Positions 24,301-38,800 of a stretch of DNA of 64,000 nucleotides are shown here, piece after piece. The first letter of the stretch is position 1; every line of letters begins with the position of its first letter. Made by a program: the position numbers and the translations under genes. The notes under the pieces are model-generated. The model was given only the letters and a program-made list of their open reading frames with translations. It did no database searches and was not told the origin of the DNA. The DNA is from Mesocentrotus franciscanus (lineage: Eukaryota; Echinodermata; Echinoidea; Camarodonta; Strongylocentrotidae): the NCBI GenBank assembly GCA_037976565.1, contig CP137682.1, positions 28,640,199-28,704,198 on the forward strand, written 5' to 3'.

Positions 24301-27300
24301 ATCTCTCCATTAGGGCAAGCATCTTATGGAAACAGAACATACTGAATGCCATCTTACATCAGCGCCTAACTAAACTATCTAAATCAATTGCATTTATTGT
24401 ATGTTTTGTTCTTAAAAGCTTATGGCATAGGTACTGTCATTGTAAACTATATGTATTATATCAATAAAAATCAACAACAACACAACAATTTTAGAGCGGA
24501 CATTTGCGTACAAATACAACATTAATTAATACCTTAATAGCTTATGTAGAATATCTTTGGTATGTTTTGGATGACAAATGCACTTACGAATTGTGGTTTA
24601 TTTAATAAAATATGTGACCCAATAATTTTAGATTTTGGGAATATAATCTCTGTATCAAATTCATCTCTACTATTGAACACCATGGCTTCTAAAATGAGAC
24701 ACTCGTACGCTTATCCTTTGGCACACACAAACGTAGACATACCTTCCTCAGTGTAGGAGTGTCTTTGATATTACTTGCATCTTTCCCTGCAGCGTTGGCA
24801 ACGTGGTGCAGGGCAGTGTGATCATCTTGACCTTGAAGATTGATATCAGCACCCTGTGACACCAGAAACTCTATGCTGTGGGATTGTCCTCGATAAGCAG
24901 CCAGGTGTAGTGCTGTATCTCCTAGCACGTTCTTAGCGTTCACATCCAACCCATGATCCTTTCATGAGCACAAAATGTACAACTTTCATTTTTTGTTCAT
25001 TGTAATAGATAAATCAGTTTCATCCTTATCTAAAAAAGAACTTGATTTACCTTAATAGGGTATCATGTAAAATCTGAGTTAACTGAGAAATGGAAGACTT
25101 TTCGACATGCTTCACCCATTGCATACAAGAACAGTGAGACCCCCATACATTATGCCTTTATGGAAATCAGAAAATTTAGTAGTCATCATGGTAAAACAAG
25201 AGATTTACATTGCATAATGTGTCTCATGTATTGATAGTCTACATGTACCTGTACAAGCTTGTACTAGACAAATAAAGTTGACTTTCAGGTACATGTATCT
25301 TTACACATTCACCATAACATAACAAATACAGATATTCAACTGTCATATATCTAATCCAATCCAATACATTTGTAAAATCAGAAGTACATAAACATGGAAA
25401 TTTAAAACGAGCTACATACTGATGGGGGAATGTTTTTTCTAAGACAAAACAATTTGATTTTATGTTTCATAATTGTCTGGTAGCTTACTTAGAGGAAGAG
25501 GTACGTAAAGTCATAACTGAAATGCAAACGCATAATTGTTGGAAATCGTAACTTTTTGGCAAAGGCTTCAAAATTACATAACTGTATCAAGTGCAAGATC
25601 AATCTGGTATTAAGTGGGTTGTCATTGAGCTAATTATGACCGGAACCGGGTAATTTTGTAAAGCCATAGTGTTGCACAAAGCAATCCTTCAGTCAATTGG
25701 TGCCTACTCTTTTGTGCAAAATTGCATGCATGACAAAGTAGTGACCATTCTGAGAGGGTACACAGAAAGCAACAGAAGTGTCAAATTCAACATTACCACC
25801 AACAATTGTGTCTTTTGCATTCCAGATAGGTCTGTATGTGCTTTAACATTTCGCTAGGGTACTTGAGAGTCTAAGTAAATTACCTTTACAGCCATAACAA
25901 CCTTCATGACTTCTACATGGTTATTGAGTGCACCGATATGCAATATGGTGTAACCGTTATCCTTTGCAGCAACACCAATAGATCGAGGGCAACTTTTTGC
26001 AATTAACTCAGCAGGTCTAAAATGTTTTATAAAAGAAAATGAAAACATTTAAGATCAGACAGGAAGTTTTCATAATTATGAATTCAAGTTGATGGTTGTA
26101 ATCTCTTTTCTAACGATCCTTGCTATACATTTACATGAGTGACCACACCCTCGCATGTAAATAAAGACAACTTATCAAATGGATTTGCCTCCGTGCAGAA
26201 CGAGTACAATGCCTATTGTACAACACATGCTTTGGCAACGATTATTCAGCAGTCAATTTATGATAATAACTGACTTTCTACATGTACAATGAGTTGACAA
26301 AATAGTATAATTATTCTATGACCTATGTAATAAATACAAAAATAATGAAGCGATATAATCTTCTTTTGAATTGCAATCGCTTCACCATAAGCGAGTCTAT
26401 AATTTTCTATGGCGAAAGTGGCATATAATATTGACTTTTCACCAAGTCACCGTCATGTATATATTTTCTACGGGTCGCAGTTTCATTCCCAGGACAAATC
26501 AAAACTTTACTCTAGGCCACATCACAACCCTGGCTCAATCAAGAAGATGTAAATATGCCTGCCTATGCTTGAGTGATACAATGGAATTGATACTTCACAC
26601 GGAACAAGCATAAAGTATACTTACCGATTGTGTCATATCTTATTCAAAGGTGAAACCCATGATCATTAGCACAATTTAAAATGGCCCTCTATTTTTTATA
26701 CATTATAGAACCTTTTCCAGACATATGACCAATTTTTGCATTAAAAAGGTGAGAAATGGGCTCTAAATGTAGCCCTATTCGGGAGCTTATCGATTAAAAA
26801 TTTACAAAAAGTACCTTATTTTTTTAAAAACAGGTACAAACGTATTCATATGCTTGCAAACATTGTGAAAATATGGCCCCCTTTTCATGAAATTTCTTGC
26901 TCTTTCCAAAAACATTATCTTTTTTCCAACATTCTTACACCGCTGCAAATCACCCCTTTTTTGCATGAAATTCCTAATGGTTATGCGTACAAATTCCAGG
27001 TCAATATGAAGTGATACGACCAGAGGAGTACTTACTCTGGTTTGCCCATGCAAGTTGCAAACTGTAGAGCTGTCAACTCCATCTTGTTAGCCAGAGTCAC
27101 ATCAAGGTCCGGAACTTTCACCAATAGTTCAATGACACCTACCCTGCTCTCGATTATAGTGTCATGAAGGGGAGTATCTCTTGCTGTATCCTTATATCAA
27201 ATTAATGGTAGTTATGTAACATTAATGTCATATTTCCATTCTTCTATGTTTGTGATTGATTGCCTTGTTCGATAAGCATTCCAATCAGCTGCAATATCAT

Positions 27301-30300
27301 GTGGAGAAAACACTTTCGGTTACCTATCGCCAAAGTAAATGAATTCATGGACGTAATAGTTTTATTCTTAAGACATATTAACTGAAATATATGTAATGAT
27401 CAGGATGACTACTCAGATACAAATACCTCCCCCCTTCCATCAACTACTTAATTTTGCCAATTTCTTTGAGTTTCGGAACATCAACTTTTTAACCAATCTT
27501 GTAACTTAGCTTTAATATTTTATCTTTCACTTTACTTATCTTTTCATGCATCTAAATTTTATTTCACCTGAATGTGCATTTGTTTGCTCTATTTCTTCGT
27601 TCTTTGTATTAAATTGGGAACCTTTATATCTGTTATGGTTTGAAAATCACAATCTCCATCAATCTTCGTGGGCTACTCCGTCGTTGTTTCAATAAACATG
27701 TAAATGATCAATGTATACTCAAATTTCTGATCTTCTCAAAACAAATGGCAATTTATATTAACAAAGGAACTTTTAAATCCCATGTAAATATTCATAATAT
27801 TTATTCAGTTGTTAATATGTTTGAATGTGTTATCAATGTACTTTTATCCAATGTACTTTTTACTCTGTAAATTGAACAACTTCAGCTCTTTGCTGCCTGT
27901 TCGATGATTTATTTTTAAATCTTAATAAACCAAACCAATAAACCAATTATACCCCAGAGTACAATGATTCCCATGACAATTATGCCGTCAACAACTACTT
28001 TTCTAGGAGAATCCCCCCAACCAATTACCTCAAAGACAAATAAGAACCCCAGGACATCTGAAAATAATTGTTTTTTACAGTCAATTGCACACTATATTTT
28101 CAGATATTAAAGCTCCTCTCCCCCCCCTCCTTGGCCAATTTGCTTCTTTTAACGTAAAATTTCTGAATTAAGTTGAGTTTTAATTTGCATTAGCCTTTTA
28201 TTGTAATATTTTTAATCATGTTTACGGTGCTGATATTTTGTATGGAGAATTTTGCACATGCATGGTTGTGGTCATCCAGTTAAGAAAGTCTGTATGGACT
28301 ATACCTCTCATTAATCCACACAATACCTTTATCCTGACATCCCAGTACTCCGATAGCCATGAGACCGACAGCCCATGATACCAATGCCATGGCCCACAAA
28401 AACGACAGCCCACAAGACCGATAATATCAATTTGGTCAACCCTCAAAAAGTTGTGGGCTGTCAGTCTCAAGGGCCTTAAAGAGAAGGTTCATTGAAATTT
28501 GGAAAATAGGCAAATTATACCTCTACAGATTGCTGAGAACAAACAAAATGAGTAAAGTACTTTTTAAGCCCTCCCTATTATGAGGAATAAATTAAATGCA
28601 ATTTTGATACCCTTTCCAGAACCCACACACAAAGTGAAATAACGGCGTTATTTACATGCGATAAGGTGACGTCACAATATGAACAACCTATACATCACCG
28701 GTCGGGACAATGTGGGATACCCATTGCAATTTTTAGATATGGGTTAACGTTGTTTGTATATTTACCGCCAGTTGTGATATAGTTTCCTCTTTTTGCATTT
28801 TGAATGAGATACACTTAATTAACAAATACTTTCTACAAATGTTTTTTATTTTATTTTTTATGTTTTTTCCCGTCACATTTGAGCATAAAAATCGGGAAAA
28901 TAATCACATATTCTGAGGGCAGGTCAGCGTGTATGTGTTTGATCTGGGAGTGCAAAGGACATATTTGATTTCATTAAATTTTATTTTATTTACGAAAATG
29001 TCTGATTAGGCCGATTAATTTAGATTTTGGATAAATTAAGTCGTAGTACCAGATAAATGGGGAAAGGGGAAACCGAGAGAAGACTTAGATCAGTCCGGTT
29101 CGCGATTCACGTCTAGCTCGAGCGCCGGGCTAGGCTGGCTACGGCAAGCAAGCTGCGCTAGATGCGATGCAATGCAGGCAGGTTGTACGTACAATGTACG
29201 TACGTATATATACGTACGGGTAATGCACAGACAGGCCTACGGTATACTTGAACGCTACATCGACGTTATATCCACTCGCTATTTGGAAGTTATAAAATTG
29301 ATCTATAGTCTAGAGATCTCCCAGATCTCCATTGTCGTTGTCGCTGTCCAAGGTACTTCCTTCTTCTATCTCCTCAAAACTCAAATCAAGTATGTTTTCG
29401 TCCATATCGATATTTCTAGGCGATTTTGATGAAGGTAAACAGCGTCGGGTATGAATGGGTACAGTGCTCAAGAGTCAATTCAATACATGTGAATTGCACG
29501 CAAACTGCATCGCACAGCGTCGCCAATCATTTCAGCTGAGCGGCCCATCGTTCATATTGTGACGTCACTGAAAAATCAGCTGAATTAATGAGTTTTAGGG
29601 GTTAGTGGGTTGATTTTTCGTCAAGTTTAATCATTTTTTTAAATTTTCGCTCGAATTAACAAGTTACACAAATGTAATCATTTTACTCAGTGTAATTTTT
29701 CGATTGCAATGACACCAAATTCAGTCAAGTTTAAAATCAATGATCCTTCTCTTTAACAAATCTTTTAGAAGTTTCACTAGATTTGACATTATCAATCTTG
29801 TGGGCTGTTGGTCTTATGGGCTGTCTTGTCTGTTGTCCATCTCATGGGTTGCAGCCCCCTTTATTAGGTCACTCTCACATCTCTAGTAATAATGGACAAG
29901 TTCTTACATACCTGTACATTAACGTCACATTCGTGATTAATCAAGACCCTTGCACAGTCAACAAACCCTCTGAAAGCTGCTTGATGGATTGCTCTCCGTC
30001 CGTTATCATTACCTCTGTTTATATCCGCTCCTTTACCAATCAAATACTTTGTGATAGCTGGTTCATCCCTGTGGTAGTTTTAAGAATAAAACACAAATTT
30101 GCTTACTCTGTACACCGTTTACTGGACATTCCACATATACTACAAAATATGAAATTACTGGAAATTTGCCTCTGATTTCAGATATAAACATCACTGGTAC
30201 AGAGCCAATATCATTTGTCATAATATCTGTTGCAACTATGCACAAAATAGCTTTCCCATGAATCGCACACCATAATGTCCCAGTATATATGCAACTTTTT

Positions 30301-33300
30301 TGTATTTATTTTAAAGGGGACAAAAGAATTATCCGAAATTGTTATGCACTGTGTCCTTGGGGTCTTATACATCATGATGTTATTTGAAATTTTTCTGCTA
30401 ATTCCTGTAAAAGAATATTATTTAACAAAGCATTACATAATGATAATCTGTGTCTACAAAGCCAACTTTATCCATACAGCGGGTTCTATAATAATAGTAA
30501 TAAAAATAAGAAGAAGAATAAAAAGAAGGGGCAAAAATATATCGCGCTCGATATTAATGTTTCTTAGTGCTGTATTATCAATACCCTGTCATAAGCTGAG
30601 CTCCCCTGATAATGCACTCTTTAATTCAAGAAAAATCGTCTTACCGGGTACCATTTTACATCGCATGGGTGGAGAGTAGAAAACATAGATTAATATCTTG
30701 CCAAAGGACATCAGTGTGCTGCGGCAGAACTAGGACCATGTGATCCACTAGACATATACCCACTATAGACGATAACACCTCTACACATGTTTGGCTGTAC
30801 ATTGTATATCACATCATACATGTATCCATCAAAATTGTAAGACACATTCTTCAATCTCTCTGCCGAGTAACTTCCTATACTAACTGAATTCCTAACTTCA
30901 ACCCTGGAACAAACACCATACCTAACCCTAACCTAAGCCTTACCTTAAACCCAAACACAACCCTAACCCTAAGGTCTGGTTCAGATATGACTCCGCAAAA
31001 CTGCAGCGTTTTTATCTTACGCTGACGTGAAGTGTGTATTACGTCTCACATTTTTGTGTCTTACATGTAAAAAAAAAACTCAGCGTTTGTTTTCTTTACG
31101 GCGAGCCTTCAGCCTTTATTAACCCTTACTTATGACCAAAAATCGTCAGAGCAATTGTCACCAAAGCGATTGTTGCTGGAGCAAATGCCAGATCACTGAC
31201 TGTCACATGACCTACCCTTCGACAGAGTAATGAAGCGGAGTGTTCCCACCATCATTAGTGATATCTATCTCAGCCCCTGACTCAAGAAGTGCCTGAACTA
31301 CTTTAAGATGACCAAAGACAGCTGCGCTGTGTAGGGCAGTCATCCCACCAATTTTTACATTTGCCTGTAATATAATAATCATGATAATACAGAGTTATTA
31401 ACCCAAGGTAGCATTATTAAGATCAATATGACTCTTCCCGAGGGCCCTGCAATTATTATTACCCAAGCATTACCCATTTAATTCACCTGGCTTGAGGGGG
31501 ACGAATTTGGGCACAAAACCATGTCCAAGGATGCAAGCATTGAGCAAAGATCAAACTGGGACCTTTCATATATGTATGATAGTCATGAGTCTTCACCAAT
31601 ATACCACGATGCTTGCCTTTGAAGGATTTGGTGTGCAAAAAGATACATTCCCTATCAATGAAGCAGCTTAGAACTATGTATAAAAGTTGTGATAAAAAAC
31701 TTCTACTTGGAAATACAGTATACACGTAAAAGTTCAACTCCGTATTGAAAGACATTTTGGAAAAGAAGAAACTTTCAAGTGCATGACACTGTCATGCATT
31801 TCGTGGGTGGACAAGATTCACAAAAGTTTTAATGCCTTGAAAGTGTTTGGATTTACAGTTTTGAAGTTAAATGGGATCACCTTTTCTGGTGATATTGATA
31901 GAATCTCCACGACGCGTTCAACGTTGCCTCTCTTAGCGGCATTGATCAGTTGAGACTGTTCGTCTCCTTCGCCTGAATCACTATCGAATAAGCTGCCAGC
32001 TTTTGTCTGGAATAGTGATAGCATGGCTTTGACGATTTCAGTTTGTCCACTTCCGTCTGAATCAGTGATAGAAGATACCAATAATAACAATAGTAACATT
32101 TGTATGGTACTTTATAATAATACGTTGGCAAGCACTTTACATTGTAATTATTATTATAAACCAGAGTCAGTGGAATCAGTTGCTAACTCTATTACAGTGC
32201 ACACACTCTGCTCCATGGGGAGTATTCCGGCCAGGCACCATTTTGCAAGGGCACACATACCAATCCAACCACATTGACTTTCAGATCCTACTGGGTACCC
32301 ATTTAACACGAGGATGTAGAGTGGAAAATGTAGATTAATATATTGTCAAAGGACATTGGTTTCGCGACAGGACTCGAACCGTGAACCATGTGATCCACAT
32401 TCCCATGACGTATTAAGGTAGACCATGACACCTCAGTCTACAATAGGCCTTAATTTATCCAGGACCGTTTTTCATAAAACTTGTTATCAGCAACAAGTGT
32501 CAAAAATTCATGAAGGATTTGCTCACAGCCAATCAAACGCAATAGTTTCAGAAGTTTATAACAATTATTGTAACTTGTCATTGATAACAGGTTTTATGAA
32601 ACAGGGTCCAAGGTTCTTGCCAGAGGATAATAGCCTTGGTGCTAATATAAAACATGGGGGACTACAGCAAATTGACAAGGGCAAATTGTCTCTGACAAGG
32701 GTAGCAGCAAGGTTATTAAATATGGCAATGCATACTTTCAACCTGTAAACTTGTTCTGGTCTTCTTAAATCATTGATATTCCAACCCACCTAGCTTGAGG
32801 CCTATAGATTTAGCATCCTGCTTGTCATCATCTGATGAGTTCTTCTTGATGAGGACCAAGCAGCAGGGATGCCATGACCACATTTTCTCCAAACCACTCA
32901 ATCGCAACCGGCTGTCGTACCGTGAATCGACATTCATCACCGTCCCTTCCATTCCTAGACACTGAACATAGACATGAACTAATATTTGATAATAATTTAT
33001 TTTGCATGTAGTGAAACATCTTTAAAAATATCACGCTTACATAAAAATCCCAGGGCTACATCTTCTCCAAACCAGTCAATCACACCTGACTGTAGTGAAG
33101 TTCAACACTGTTCCTTCCATTCCTAAACAGTATAATAGAAATGGAGTATAGAGACTGAAACAGAGCTGATGCAACGTTTAATATATAAATAGAGCATCCA
33201 ATTTGATGAGTAACTCTCATATGACCCTTATAAGCACAATGGTGCAATATGTTTTTGAATGTTTTGAGAAAGGCTATACAGGATTATTAAATACAAACTT

Positions 33301-34294
33301 TGCCACCTGTCTTCCAAGGAAACTAAAGTTGAATATAATAATCATTCATAATGCATGTATTGAAACCTTAAAGAACACTTTTAAACATACTCTCATCAAA
33401 AGAAGGTATTATACTGGTTCAACTCTTTGTATTATGTATTCTCTTGTTCTTGATTCCTAGTGATATAGGATTCCATAAAAAAGGTAATCCGTGGTCTCAA
33501 AGAGTTTCCTAGAAAGACCACAAATCGACATTCAGAAATATGGTATGACCTTTCTATGCAATAATCACCAGTGGCTCCCCGTGTAGTAACCATACTTTTT
33601 CAAAGGCCACTGGACTTCATGTCTCCCAAGATAAACACAAAAGTTGAATATAATGCCAAACATTATTTTCATTTTTGCCTAAAATGAATGATAAGCTTTG
33701 ATTGATTACAACCATGATCTATTCAGATTTTAGATGTCATGCGACATACTGATTGATCCTTGTGAAAGATTTGTTTTTCTTAGCTACCGCCAAGTCCATG
33801 GTATTTCATAATTTTGTTTCCAGCACATGCATGTGCAAGTATCATGTAAATATGAATACAATAATCATCAATAGTATCATAGCCTATATAGCAACGTAGA
33901 ATCATAAACTTGGTACACTCATCAGATGAATTAACAAGTTTGAAGTAATTTGTAAAAATAGAATCCGTCCATTGATTAGTTTTTTTGTTTTTTGCAATTT
34001 ATTTAATAAGTAACATTTTCAAAATGTGGGAGGTTTTACACTAAGTTTCTTCTCTGGTTAATGCACAAACTAAGCACAGTGGGCTCTATTACTGGTACCG
34101 GACTTGGTACTATGTAGGCACATACAAGGTTAATAAGTCATACAGAACTTCATATTGTTTAAAAGTTTGTTTTGGGCTGACCTTTTCCATGCCATCCACC
34201 CATCCATTTTGACTGTTTTCTTGAAGATTCATCACGAACTTCAAGTCTTTATTGATCTGCACACGGTCTCCCTTACCTAGCCTTGGAACCTGAA

Positions 34295-34362
<68 letters not shown>

Positions 34363-35816
34363 ATATATATATATATATTTAATATATTTAATATAATAAG
34401 AGATGAAAATGATATTAGAGAGAAAAGAAAGAGAGATAGAGAGGTTGTGTAATAGAAAGGATGTGGGAAAGCGTGTTTGTGCATGTGTTTGTTTGTGTGT
34501 GTGTGTGCATCACAGAGAGAGAGAGAGAGAGATTGTGTAAGAGAGAGGATGTGGGACAGCGTGTGTTTGTGTGTGTGTTTCGAGCATAAATGAAAAGGTG
34601 GAGGTTGTGGGAGAGTGTGGGTATATATGCATGAGAGAAAGAGAGAGAGAGAGATTGTGTAAGAGAGAGGATGTAGGAGTGAGAGAGAGTGTGTGTGTGT
34701 TTTGTGCATAACCCTTACACAAAAAACATGGTACAGTACTACCACGGTACTACTATGATACAGACAGTACTACCATGGCTCTATATGTGTAGTGTACCAT
34801 AATAATTGTAATGGTACTACCATGGTAGTACCATGGTATATGTATTGTGATCAAAATACCGTGGCCAAAATATCATGTACCATGGTAACTTTTTATAAGG
34901 GAAGAGAGAAAGAGACAGAGAAACAGAGGGAGAAGGAGTAAGCAAGAGAGAGCAATAAAGGCAGAGGGAGGGACAAACGAAGGACAGAAAGAGACAGAGA
35001 TGGAGCTCGAGTTACAGTTAGTAAACATTTAAACTTGATACAAATAAAATCTCTAGCAGATGTGAAATTACATGTAGGAAAGAAAAGAAACTAAAGTTCA
35101 ATATGAACAATTATAAAAACATCATATATGTATAGAGCATGAACATATCTGACCGAAAACGTTCTGAAACAGTTATAAAGTGCACAGGAACTTCAGGAAC
35201 CTCAATTCAAGAAACAAATCAAGAATTTCATCATCACTGCTATTTCACTTCTTCATGTATGTTTCAATAGGCCCCTCTACACTACACTACACTACATGTT
35301 GTCTAATGCAATGTTTTCCATTGGTTCTTACTATTGACTTTCTCCATGGCATTTCTTATCAATGTTCAGATGGTGGTGGTCCGACATTCTCTTTGGCAAC
35401 TATTGCGTGGGGCTTTATTTCGTCAAAAGTATAGAGTCAATTTTAGGAAGTTAAGAATTCATTTACTGTAGGAAATTACTGCAAAAAACAATTGTCGCAA
35501 GAGCAAGTGATGTACAACTTCAGACCATACCTTGTTTAGTACAACTGGATGGAAGGTAAAAGGTTGTTCTCTTCTCTCAGGGTAAGTGACTTCTGCATTC
35601 CCGCTTGAGTTGATACCAGTAACCTTGGCAACCTTCCCATACAGCTGGAAGGGTAAAGAGTGTGAAAAGAAGATCAATGAGTAAGAAGATATTCCAAGTG
35701 ACAATGATCATTAAATATTTCAGTTTATAACAACAACCCTACTCTACTCTGTATATTACAGTATAAACACATATCATACATATAAATATAGTTATGATTT
35801 TGTTTTAAAATTATTA

Positions 35817-35859
<43 letters not shown>

Positions 35860-38800
35860 TTTTTTTTTTGGGGCTACTTTACATGTACTTTGTTTTGTGT
35901 ATTATCTTTCGTGTCACATACAGGCTGTATAGCTGACTTTACTAATGTTATTCAAAAGCTCCCTTGTAACACAAATGATGTGTTCTGATGAAAATAGATA
36001 AATGGATAGTGCGTTTAAATTAGTTTGTTAAACATTTGTTTGCTTATTTGTTTTGACTTATCTTTGCCTCCATTTAATAATCATAATAATAATAATAATA
36101 ATAATAGTTCGTCCTTATATAGCGCATTTATTGGGTTGTTGTTATTTGTTTGTATTTGTTGACATTCCTTTTAATACTTGAATTTACGTGTTAAAAGTTG
36201 TTTTATGCATTTACATATTTATTTGGTTGCTTATCTTTTTTTGCATACATTTGTTGTCTATTTTTTTAATTTTTTAAATCTAATCATTTGTATTTGTATC
36301 ACGCTACTCACATTTCCCATTTCTGGTAACCACTCTCGTCCACCCATCTGTTGCATAATATGCAATGTTTCCCTGTCCAGAGTAATAGCTACCAGATCTC
36401 CAACCTTCAAACCAACCTCTGTACCTGTTATCAAAACAGCCACATCAATGAAATTGAGAGGTTGGACATTAGAAATATATTGCATTTTTAAATTGAATAG
36501 CTTTGTCAAAAGAACATGATAAGCAGCTCAAGGTTGATATTGTCTGTTTTACCAAATAATCAAATAAAGTTAATTACATCATAATAAATACAAAAATCGA
36601 AGGTCACATCAAAATACAAAAGCTATATGTTAAAGATAACACCACACAATACCTATTCATAGAATATTTAAAATTTAGTATAAATAAAGATAAAGTAACT
36701 AATCACAATAATTCAGATACTGTCCACTAGTATTCAAGAGTATACAATCCATTTAAGCATATACAGGAATAGAATTATAGTAAACAGCCATTACAAAATG
36801 CCACAAACTGAAATATCATTAAAAATTGATTTAAAGAATAGCACAAATGTATGTTGTTGTGCGCATGATAATAAATAGGCCTAGGAGAAAAACGTTAACA
36901 GATATTAAAAAAAAAAAATCCGACATTGGGTCGAGTCATTACTTTTGCAAAAAATTAACCACAGTGATAAGTTTTGCAAATGCGAGTAATTTTTTCCCAA
37001 AAGAAAGAAACAAATCATATATAACAGAGGGTGTCCCTGACAAAATCTCATTTGACCAAAATAAGTGGATGGCTGTGTCATTTGGGTCATTATGGTTTTG
37101 GAAAAATAGCAAATGATGTGTAAATAGTAATTTTTAAACATACACATCATTGAAAAACTCATGAGTGAGCAATTAGCATCATGCGCAATTGTTAATAGGC
37201 ACATGCCATATTGTTTTAGGAAATGAAATGAGGCAGTTAAACCATTGCAATTTTGCCTTATCAATTGCAAATTGTTTCTGCTCGGTCCATTCATGATCCT
37301 TCCATCATTACCGTTGTGCCGTACTGAAGATGAGATTAAGAGTATTTAAATGATATGTATTTCCAATTATAAATAATTCCGTATCATTTCCCTTCCTTAA
37401 AAAGCATAAAGAACCAAATGTAGCAGCCATTCACTTATTTTGGTTAATTGGTTTCGTAATGCTTCTAATTCAGAGTGTCTGAAATTGGTAATGCGTGACT
37501 TCTTGATCATGGTTTTGGTGTGATATTAAAAAGTATAAAAATGAGCTTTCCAATGATATTCAAATAATCGAAAGAATTTGAATACTTCAGTAATTTACCC
37601 ACAAACTTGGGTTTCCTTTTCTCAGGAACACTCTGTAAAACAAATCACTGTTTATAATAAATCAACATGGTAAGGAATGAGATGATGAACCATAATAAAA
37701 TGAAATAAAGGAGATGAACATGGAGGATGACAGATAAAGGACTAGTTTTTAGGAGAAAAAAAGAGCGATGATGATCATGATGATAATGCTGTTGATGATG
37801 GAGATTATGATGATGATGATGGTGATGAATATGTTAATGATGATGGTGCTGTTGATAATGATGAAGGTATATAGTGGTGGTGATGATGCTAATGATGATG
37901 ATGATAACGATGAGGATCATGATGATGATGATGGTGATGATGATGATAATGATGATGAAGATGATGATGATGAATATGGTAATGATGATGGTGCTGTTGA
38001 TAATGATGATGAAAGTATATAGTGATGATGATGATGATGATGATAACGATGAGGATCGTGATGATGATGATGGTGATGATGATAATGATGATAAAGATGA
38101 TGATGATGATAATAATGATAATGATGATAAAGACGGTATAGATTATGATTATAAAGATGATGAAGATTGTGAGGATGGTAATGAAGATGATGATGATGAA
38201 ACCGGGATGATGATGATGATGATGATGGTATTGATGATGATTAAGGTGATGAGGATGAATAAGATGATGATGATGATGATGATGGTAATGATGATGATGA
38301 TTAAGGTGATGAGGATGATGAAGATGATGAGGATGATGATGATAAATATGGTACTGCTGATACTTATGATTATAATGATTATGACAGCTACTGATACCAG
38401 AACTTGTTACGGTGATGAAGTTGATCATTAAGATAAGAGTGATGGAAAGTAGACAACAGGTAGAGCAGAAAATACGTGTGTAATCCAAAACTAAAAAGTA
38501 AATGGAGAAAAAAAGATTTAGAGCAGCCAATATTGTGGATCAAAATGACAAAGTGCTTGATACAATACCTAAAACAGGGAGATGTGTAGCGTAGTAACCT
38601 ATCCCTGTTCCTGCTGTGGTGTATTTCAGATCCATTTTCCCATCAAATCCAACTCTATGAGTAGTGACCAGTTTAGACTGAGTCCAGCAAACAGTGACGC
38701 CTGACCGTGGCCTTTCAGAGAAGGGACATATCTCAACAACAGTCCCACCGGCACCTGAATCATCAAGAAAATATTCAATCAATCCATTTGTTTAGACAAT

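Noticed and set aside
28222..28470. 82-codon minus frame as an ankyrin exon
   Set aside because: Trp/His-rich, no ankyrin pattern, made of minisatellite; exons 11 and 12 already join in phase without it.
30905..30973. Interstitial telomere
   Set aside because: Only a few irregular CCCTAA words.
37768..38530. Asp-, Met-, His- and Ile-rich frames
   Set aside because: Trinucleotide repeat translated in different frames.
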